From: Lepus europaeus
Lineage: Eukaryota > Chordata > Mammalia > Lagomorpha > Leporidae
Direction: 5' to 3'
Assembly: GCF_033115175.1 (NCBI RefSeq)
Contig: NC_084837.1
Coordinates: forward strand, 63,635,266 to 63,699,265
Length of the DNA stretch: 64,000 bases
Positions 57,091 to 64,000 of this stretch are shown here, one piece after another. Each line of letters begins with the position of its first letter. The stretch's first letter is position 1. The notes beneath the pieces are model-generated. The model was not told the DNA's origin. It saw nothing but the letters and a program-made list of their open reading frames with translations, and did not search any database. Both the position numbers and the translations under genes were made by a program.

Positions 57091-57376
57091 TTTTATTTAT
57101 TTATTTGAAGGGCAGAGTTACAGGGAGAGTGGGAGAGACAGAGAAAGTTGTCTTCTGATTCACTCGCCAAATGGCAACGATGGCCAGAGCTGGGCCAGGC
57201 TGAAGCCAGGGACCTAGAACTCCATCCGGCTCTCCCCTGTGGGTGGCAGGGGTGCAAGTACTTGGGCCATCCTCCACTGCTGCCCAGGGGCATTAGCAGG
57301 GCGAGACATTGGAAGTGGAGCAGCTGGGACTTGACCTGGTGTTCATATGGGATGGTGGTGTCAAAACCAGCGGCTT
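57091..57376 (-). mobile_element. Old C-type SINE
   Basis: Minus copy whose T/A-rich tail side served as the target for the young element to its left. Confidence 0.75.
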
Positions 57377-57377
57377 G

Positions 57378-57670
57378 GGGCCAGCACTGTGGCGCAGCAG
57401 GTTAACACCCTGGCCTGAAGCGCCGGCATCCCACATGGGCACCGGTTCTAATCCTGGCTGTTCCACTTCTGATCCAGCTCCCTGCTATGGCCTGGGAAAG
57501 CAGTAGAAGATGGCCCAAGTCTTTGGGCCCCTGCACCTGCGTGGGAGACCTGGAAGAAGCTCCTGGCTCCTGGCTTCGGATCTGCCCAGCTCTGGCCGTT
57601 GTGGCCATCTAGGGAGTGAACCAGCGATGGAAAACCTCTCTGTCTCTACCTCTTTGTAACTCTGTAACTC
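57378..57670 (+). mobile_element. C-type SINE
   Basis: Plus copy, head GGGGCCAGCACTGTGGCGC, lacking a clean A tail (ends CTCTGTAACTCTGTAACTCC). Confidence 0.8.
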
Positions 57671-57689
57671 CCTCCCTCCCTTCCTTCCA

Positions 57690-57999
57690 ACGATTTATTT
57701 ATTTGGAAGGTAGAGTTATAGAGAAGGAGAGACCAAGAGAGATTTACCATCTGCTGGTTCACTCTCCAAGTAGCTACAATGACCAGGGCTAGGCCAAGTC
57801 AAAACCAGTAGCTTGAAACACCATCCAGGTCTCTCACATGGGTGCAGGAGCTCAGGCACTTGGTCCATCTTCTGCTGCTTTTCCAGGTGCATTAGCAGGG
57901 AGTTGGATGGGAAATGGAGCAGCTGGAACTCGAACTGGCATCTGTATGGGATGCCGGCACTGTAGACGGCAGCTAAACCTGCTGTCAGAATGCTGGTTC
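57690..57999 (-). mobile_element. Old C-type SINE
   Basis: Minus copy, CGATTTATTTATTTGG at its tail side. Confidence 0.75.
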
Positions 58000-58008
58000 C
58001 ATTCATTT

Positions 58009-58319
58009 TTTTTTTTTTTTTTTTTTTTGACAGGCAGAGTGGATAGTGAGAGAGAGACAAAGAGAAAGGTCTTCCTTTTGCTGTTGGTTCACCCTCCAAT
58101 GGCTGCTGCGGCCGGCGCATCTAGCTGATCCGAAGCCAGGAGCCAGGTGCTTCTCCTGGTCTCCCATGCAGGTGCAGGGCCCAAGCACTTGGGCCATAGC
58201 AGAGAGCTGGCCTGGAAGAGGGGCAACCGGGATAGAATACGGCGCCCCAACCGGGACTAGAACCTGGTGTGCCGGCGCCGCAAGGCGGAGGATTAGCCTG
58301 TAGAGCCACGGTGCCGGCC
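58009..58319 (-). mobile_element. OcC SINE with internal deletion
   Basis: Minus copy with 11-bp duplication TCCATTCATTT (57998-58008 and 58320-58330). About 25-30 nt are missing where CTTGGGCCAT joins AGCAGAGAGC. Confidence 0.9.
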
Positions 58320-58330
58320 TCCATTCATTT

Positions 58331-58930
58331 CTTTATTGCAAAGGCAGGACAGAAGAGAGCGAGAGCAATCTTCCATCCATTGGTTTACTCCCCAAATGCC
58401 CACAACAGCCAGGGCTGGGCTAGACCAAGACCAGGAGCCTGGAACTTAGTCTGGGTCTCCCACATGGGTGACAGAGACCCAAATACTTGAGCCATCACCT
58501 GCTGCCTCCCAGGGCGCACATTAAGAGGAAGCTAGGGGCCAGTGTTTGGCGCATGAGTTAAACCACTGCCTGCTGAACCAGCATCCCATATGGTCGGTTT
58601 GAGTCCTGGCTGCTTCACTTCAGATCCAGCTCCCTGCTAATGCACCTGGGAAAGCAGAGGAAGATGGGACAAGTGCTTGGGCCCCTGTAGCCACATGGGA
58701 GACCAGCAGAAGCTCCTGGCTTTGGTCTGGCCCAGCCCTGTCTATTGGGGCCATTTGGGGAGTGACCCAGAGGATGGAAGATATCTTTCTCCCTCTCTCT
58801 GTGTAACTCTATCTTTCACATGAATAAAATAAATCTTTAAAAGAAAAGGAAGCTGGATCAGAAGTGGGGTGGGACTCAAACCGGGCACTCCCAGTGGGAT
58901 TTAACCTGCTGAGTCACAGCTCACACCCGT
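58331..58930 (-). mobile_element. Old C-type SINE split by a plus SINE
   Basis: Minus copy in two parts; a plus C-type SINE at about 58532-58846 interrupts it, with AGGAAGCT repeated at both joins. Confidence 0.8.
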
Positions 58931-59070
58931 CCTGTTCTAGACTTCTCATACGGGAGATCAATGTAGCTCCTTTTGAACTCACAGAAACAGGATCACAGAG
59001 GGTGGATTACTTCGCGTTTGGCTTCTTTCACTCAGCAATGTTTGTGAGAATCATCTAACCACAGCAATTT
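58931..59070. mobile_element. Probable old L1 3' fragment
   Basis: AACAGGATCACAGAGG..TTGGCTTCTTTCACTCAGCAATGTTTGTGAG is common L1M 3' UTR-type text. Confidence 0.45.
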
Positions 59071-59199
59071 TGAGAGGTGAGGATCAAAGAGAAGAAGCAA
59101 GAGCACAACAGTGTTTTTGCTTTGTTTTGCTTTTCAAATCACGTCCTTTAGCTCAGAGCTGCTCATCCTTCCCAAACAAGGTCCCCAGGGCAAATCATC

Positions 59200-59335
59200 C
59201 GAAAGTCTTGGCAAAATTCGGATTCAGCGCATCAGGGTGGGCCTGAATTTCTGCTTTGCTAACGAGGTCCCCGGTGATGCCAGCGCTGCAGGTCCGAGGA
59301 GCACGTGTTGAGGCAGCCGCACTAGGCACCACGAA
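59200..59335 (-). mobile_element. MER5-like hAT remnant
   Basis: ATTCGGATTCAGCGCATCAGGGTGGGCC.., GCTAACGAGGTCCCCGGTGATGCC and GAGGAGCACGTGTTGAG follow the reverse MER5 order. Confidence 0.65.
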
Positions 59336-59347
59336 GAACTGGAAAGT

Positions 59348-59957
59348 TTCAGTGGGCATCGTGGTGCAGCAGGGAAGCCACTGCTTAGGACGCCCACATC
59401 CTGTGCTGCTGTGCCAGTCTGAGTCCCTCGGATCCAGCTCCTTGCCAACGTGCCTGGGAAACAGCAGATGATGGCTCAAGTTCATCCTCTTTTTTTTTTT
59501 TTTTTAATATTTAGTTATTTATTTACTTACTTACCAAAGGCAGAGCAGCAGACACACACACACACACACATATACACAGAGATTTTCTAGCTGTTGGTTT
59601 ACTCCTTAAATGGCTCTACCAAGCAGATCTGGGCCAGGCCAAAGCTAGGAGCCAGGAACTCCATCCTGGTCTTCCACGAGGGTGGTAGGAGCCCAAGCTC
59701 TTAGAAAGTCAGGTGCCTTCCCAGGTACATTAACAGGAAAAGTGGATCCCAAGTGGAGTAGCTGGGACTGGAACCACAACACAACATGAGCCCTACCCTC
59801 CCCAAGTATTTCAGTCTGTGCCACCCATCTGCAAGGTGGAGTTCCTGGGTCCTGGCTTTGGGCTGGGCCAGCCTGGCTGCTGTGGGAATTTGCGGAGTGA
59901 ACCAGTGGACAGAAGATTCTGTGTCACTCTGCTTTTCAAATAAATAAATGAATTATT
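59348..59957 (+). mobile_element. Old C-type SINE split by a minus SINE
   Basis: Plus copy at 59348-59493 resuming at 59804-59957. The insert at about 59494-59803 is a minus C-type SINE with an (AC)n run at 59553-59571. Confidence 0.78.
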
Positions 59958-60282
59958 TTAAAATATTTATTTATTTATTTGAAAGAGTTACACACAGAGA
60001 GAAGGAGAGGCAGAGAGAGAGGTCTTCCATCCACTGGTTTACTCCCCAACTGGCCGCAACAGCTGGAGCTGCGCTGATCCAAAGCCAGGAGCCAGGAGCT
60101 TCTTCCAGGTCTCTCATGCAGGAGCAGGGGCCCAAAGACTTGGGCCATCTTTTACTGCTTTCCCAGGCCATAGCAGAGAGCTGGATCAGAAGAGAAGTAT
60201 CCGGGACTCGAACTGGTGCCCATGTGGGATGCCGACGCAGCAGGTGGTGGTTTTACCTACTACACCACAGCACCAACCCCAA
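59958..60282 (-). mobile_element. C-type SINE
   Basis: Minus copy, tail side ATATTTATTTATTTATTTG directly joined to the tail of the element before it (tail to tail). Confidence 0.83.
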
Positions 60283-60469
60283 TAAATCTTTAAAAAAGAA
60301 TTTGGAAGTGTTGAGTGAACATTTGGAAAGCCAACATTGCAAACATGAATATAAATACAATCATTTTAACAAAATAACACTAATGGAAAAGATTGGAGCA
60401 TAATTTAATTCCATATCCTTCTGTATGTGTTTCTGAATGGTATTTCTCTGCTTTAAAAATTAATTTATC

Positions 60470-60723
60470 GGGGCCAACGGTGTTGTGTAGCGAGTTAGAG
60501 CCCTGGCCTGCAGTGCTGGCATCCCATATGGGTGGTGGTTCAAGTCCTGGCTGCTCCAATCCAGCTCCCTGCTAATGCGCCTGGGAAAGCAGTAGAAGAT
60601 GACTCAAGGCCTTAGGCCACTGCACCTGTGGCGGGGACCTGGAAGAAGCTCCTGGCTACTGGCTTTGGATCGGCTCAGCTATAGCCGTTGCGGCCACTAG
60701 GGGAATGAATTAGCAGATGGAAG

Positions 60724-60762
<39 letters not shown>

Positions 60763-61163
60763 CCCTCTCTCTCCCTCTCTCTCTAACTCTTTCAAATAAG
60801 TAAAATAAATCTTTTTAAAAAGTTAATTTATTGGGGCCAGCACTGTGACTCAGCAGGTTAAAGCCCTGGCCTGGAGTGCTGGCATCCCATGTGGGCACCG
60901 GTTCTAGTCCCGGCTGCTCCACTTCCGATCCAGCTCTCTGCTATGGCCTGGGAAAGCAGTAGAAGATGGCCCAAGTCCCTGAGCCCCTGCGTCTGCATGG
61001 GAGACCCGGAAGAAGTTCCTGGCTCCTGGCTTCGGATTGGCGCAGCTCCAGCCACTGTGGCCATCTGGGGAGTGAAACAGTGGACGGAAGACTCTCTCTC
61101 TCTCTGTCTCTACCTCTCTCTGTAACTCTGTCTTTCAAATAAATAAAATAAAGCTTTAAAAAA
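60470..61163 (+). mobile_element. Two C-type SINEs in tandem sharing one target site
   Basis: Plus copies at about 60470-60822 and 60833-61163. TTAATTTAT occurs before, between and after them. The first carries a (TC)n expansion at 60726-60762. Confidence 0.85.
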
Positions 61164-61164
61164 A

Positions 61165-61602
61165 GTTAATTTATCATTTTTAAATGGATGTCAAATACCT
61201 ATCTTAAAAAAGTTCAAAAGGTATAGAAGAGTGGACAGCAAAAGTAAGCCACTTTGCCCTTGGCCTCTCAGCTCCTCTCTCTACAGGCAACCACTGTGAC
61301 TGAATTATTGTATATTTTTCAAGAAACATTTTATTCACACATTTACTTTCTTTTGAACAAATGGTAGGTTATTATACATGTTGCTCTGCCCTTGCTCTTT
61401 TTATTAACAATTTATGTAAGTAAACACCTAATGCTATATATTCTGGACATTGTTGTAAGTGCTTTAGATGTTTGTTAAATTATAAATTTATTTAGCTGTT
61501 GCCCTCCATCGATGAGATTTTATCTGATAGGTGAAAAAGGTATATTTCTTTGTTGTTTCAACTTGCATTTCTTTTACAGAGTTTGATCTCATTTCATATG
61601 TT
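61165..61602. other. AT-rich intergenic DNA, probable old LINE 3' sequence
   Basis: TTATTAACAATTTATG.., TTGCATTTCTTTTACAGAG and TTCATATGTTTAAG resemble old LINE 3' text. No coding signal. Confidence 0.4.
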
Positions 61603-61616
61603 TAAGAGCAATCTTT

Positions 61617-61950
61617 TTTTTTTTTTTTTTTTTGACAAGCAGAGTGCACAGTGAGCAAGGGAGAGAGAGGGAGAAAGCTCTTCCTTTTCCGTTGGTTCAC
61701 TTCCCAATGGCTGCTGCGGCTAGCACGCTGTGGCCGGCGCACCGCACTGATCCAAAGGCAGGAGCCAGGTGCTTCTCCCGGTCTCCCATGCGGGTGTAGG
61801 GCCATCCTCCACTGCACTCCCTGGCCACAGCAGAGAGCTGGACTGGAAGAGGGGCAACCGGGATAGAATCCAGCTCCCCGGCCGGGACTAGAACCCGGTG
61901 TGCCGGCGCCACAAGGCGGAGGATTAGCCTATTGAGCCGTGGCACCGGCC
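61617..61950 (-). mobile_element. Young OcC SINE
   Basis: Minus copy with perfect 14-bp duplication TAAGAGCAATCTTT (61603-61616 and 61951-61964). It lacks about 20 nt between GGTGTAGGG and CCATCCTCC. Confidence 0.93.
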
Positions 61951-61965
61951 TAAGAGCAATCTTTA

Positions 61966-62629
61966 AAAAGATTTATTTAGGGGCTGGTGCTGTGATATAG
62001 TGATGTAGCCTCTGCCTGCAGTGCCGGCATCCCATATAGGTGCTGAATCTAGTCCCAGCTGCTCTACTTCCAATCCAGCTCTCTGCTATGGCCTGGGAAA
62101 GCAGCAGAAGATGACCCAAGTGCTTGGGCCCCTGCACCCATGTGGGAGACCCAGAAGAAACTCCTGGCTCCTGGCTTCAGATCTGCCCAGTTCTGGCTGT
62201 TGAGGCCATTTGGTAAATGAAGCAGCAGATTGAAGACCTTTCTCTCTTTCTCCCTCTCCCTGTCTATAACTCTATCTCTCAAATAAATAAGTAAAATCTT
62301 TTTTTAAAAAAAGATTTATTTATTTATCTTGAAAATCAGAGTTACACACACAGAGTGAGACAAAGATAGAAAGAATCTTCCACCTGCTGGTTCACTCTCC
62401 AGATGGCCGCAACCGCCAGTGTGGGGCCATGCTGAAGCCAGGAGCCTCATCTGGGTTTCCCACATGGGTGTCAGGGGCCCAAGCACTTGGGTCATCTTCT
62501 GCTGCTTTTTCCAGGCCACTAGCAGGGAGCTGGATCACAAGTGGAGCAACCAGGACATGAACTGGTACCCATATTGGATGCCAGCATGGCAGATGGCTGC
62601 TTAACCTGCTGTGCCAAAATGCTGACCCC
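61966..62629 (-). mobile_element. Old C-type SINE split by a plus SINE
   Basis: Tail side at 61966-61978, body at 62308-62629. A plus C-type SINE occupies about 61980-62303, with AAAAAGATTTATTTA repeated at both joins. Confidence 0.82.
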
Positions 62630-62640
62630 AAGAGCCATTT

Positions 62641-62943
62641 TAAAAAAAATATTTACTTATTTGTTTACTTGAAAGGCAGAGAGATTAATCTCCCATCTGC
62701 TGGTTCATTCTCCCAAATGGCTGCAATGGCCAGGGCTGCACCAGTCTGAAGCCAAGAGCCAGGAATTCCATTCATGTCTCTCTCATGGGTGGCAAAGGCC
62801 CAAGCGCTTGGGTTGTCTTCTGCTGCTTTCCCAGGAGTAGTACCAGGAAGCTGGATGGCAAGTGGTTTAGCCAAGACTCAAATGGGCACTGAAGCCAGTG
62901 TTTCAAATAGTAGCTTAACCCATTACACCACAGACACTGGCCA
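62641..62943 (-). mobile_element. Old C-type SINE
   Basis: Minus copy, head side ACACCACAGACACTGGCC. Confidence 0.75.
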
Positions 62944-62954
62944 TTATTACTACT

Positions 62955-63600
62955 TTAAAAATTTTTATTTATTTTTTATGTATGTGAAAGCAGTGAGATA
63001 GAAAGAAAGAGACAAACAGATTTTCATCTGCTGGTTCACTTCCCAAATGCCTGTAACAGTGGAGGCTGGGCCAGGCCGAAGCCAGGAGCCTAGAACTCAG
63101 TCTGGGTCTCCCACATGGGTGGCAGGGACCCATGTACTTGAGCCATCATTTGCTGTCTCCCAGGGTCTGCAGAAACTGGAATAGAAAACAGAGGTGTTGT
63201 GGTGTAGTGGGTAAAGCCGCTGCCTGCAGTGCCAGCATCCCATATGAATGCCAGTTCAAGTCCCGGCTGCTCCACTTCCCATCCAGCTCTCTACTACTGC
63301 CTGGGAAAGCAGTAGAAGATGGCCCAAGTTCTTGGGCCCTTACACCCACATGGGAGACCCGAAAGAAGCTCTTGGCTCTTGGCTTCGGATTGGCTCAGCT
63401 CTGGCTGTTGGTGGTCATCTGGGGTGTGAACCAGTGGATGGAAGCTCTTTATCTCTCTTACTCTCGCTGCCTCTGCCTCTCTGTAACTCTTTCAAATAAA
63501 TAAATACATCTCTTAAAAAAAAAAAAAAAAAAGCAGAGCTGGAACTGAAACCCAGGTACTCTGATGTGGGTAGCTTACCTGCTGCATGAAACACCTCCCT
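62955..63600 (-). mobile_element. Old C-type SINE split by a plus SINE
   Basis: Minus copy (62955-63186 and 63533-63600). The plus insert at about 63187-63532 has an A18 tail. Confidence 0.78.
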
Positions 63601-63778
63601 CATGTTCTGTTATTAATTTCTGAGGGTTCATTTTTATATTTAGGAAATTATTTCTTTGTATATGGTGTTGTTTTTGTTGTGATGGTCACTGATCCCCTGT
63701 ATGTGTGTTTGTGTCTATATCTGTGTCTTCTGGGTTTCATGTCATACTTAGAAAAGACTTCCCCACTTCAAAATTATT
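63601..63778. other. Unassigned AT-rich DNA
   Basis: Short T-rich interval with no recognised feature. Confidence 0.3.
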
Positions 63779-64000
63779 TTTTAAAAGATTTATTTATTTA
63801 TTTATTTGAAAGAGTTACACAGAGAGAGAAAAAGAGGCAGAGAGAAAGAAGTCTTCCATCTGCTGGTTCACTTCCCAGTTGGCCACAATGGCTGGAGCTG
63901 TACCTGATCTAAAGCCAGGAGCTTCTTCTGGGTCTCCCATGTGGGTGCAGGGGCCCAAAGACTTGGCCCATCTTCTACTGCTTTCCCAGGCCATGGCACG
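63779..64000 (-). mobile_element. C-type SINE, cut by right window edge
   Basis: Minus copy, AGATTTATTTATTTATTTATTTG then the body up to the last base. Confidence 0.85.

Noticed and set aside
53360-64000. First exons of MGA (next gene in human)
   Set aside because: Nothing in this SINE-dense stretch resembles a CpG-rich promoter or an MGA exon; the gene probably starts beyond the right edge.

Overview
The window is mammalian genomic DNA, almost certainly from a lagomorph (rabbit or hare). Genes are split by GT-AG introns. The DNA is full of lagomorph C-type SINEs: tRNA-derived elements of about 340 bp that start GCCGGCGC.., carry a B-box-like GGTTCTAGTCC and end in an A tail. These are interspersed with old mammal-wide repeats (MIR, L2, L1M, MER5-like).

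Three protein-coding genes can be read exon by exon, in the order also known from human 15q15: LTK (minus strand, 5' seven coding exons only; the gene runs off the left edge), RPAP1 (minus, complete) and TYRO3 (plus, complete). The RPAP1 reconstruction has 24 coding exons that keep frame and total 4179 nt (1392 residues). The TYRO3 reconstruction has 19 exons totalling 2676 nt (891 residues). Both lengths are within one residue of the human proteins as I remember them. The LTK part encodes residues 1 to about 332, covering the signal peptide and most of the glycine-rich ectodomain.

Layout: 1-3160 LTK 5' half, in a GC-rich block; 3.2-4.9 kb LTK-RPAP1 spacer with a MER5-like element split by a SINE; 4.9-29.6 kb RPAP1, whose first intron (about 19.3-29.5 kb) is a nest of SINEs inside an old L1; 29.3-29.8 kb CpG-rich RPAP1 promoter; 29.8-37.1 kb intergenic, SINE-rich up to 34.26 kb and then mostly unique; 37.1-38.2 kb TYRO3 CpG island; 37.7-53.35 kb TYRO3; 53.35-64 kb intergenic DNA made almost wholly of nested SINEs. 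The next gene in human (MGA) is not reached.

LTK and TYRO3 are receptor tyrosine kinases (ALKAL ligands and GAS6/PROS1 respectively). RPAP1 is a housekeeping RNA polymerase II assembly factor. The genes are neighbours but not a functional operon. I found no new multi-gene system. The most interesting local signals are upstream ORFs in the TYRO3 and RPAP1 leaders, a coding CCG/CTG tract in the TYRO3 signal peptide, a 340-bp inverted SINE pair inside RPAP1, a SINE 15 nt from an RPAP1 splice donor, and chimeric or tandem SINE insertions.
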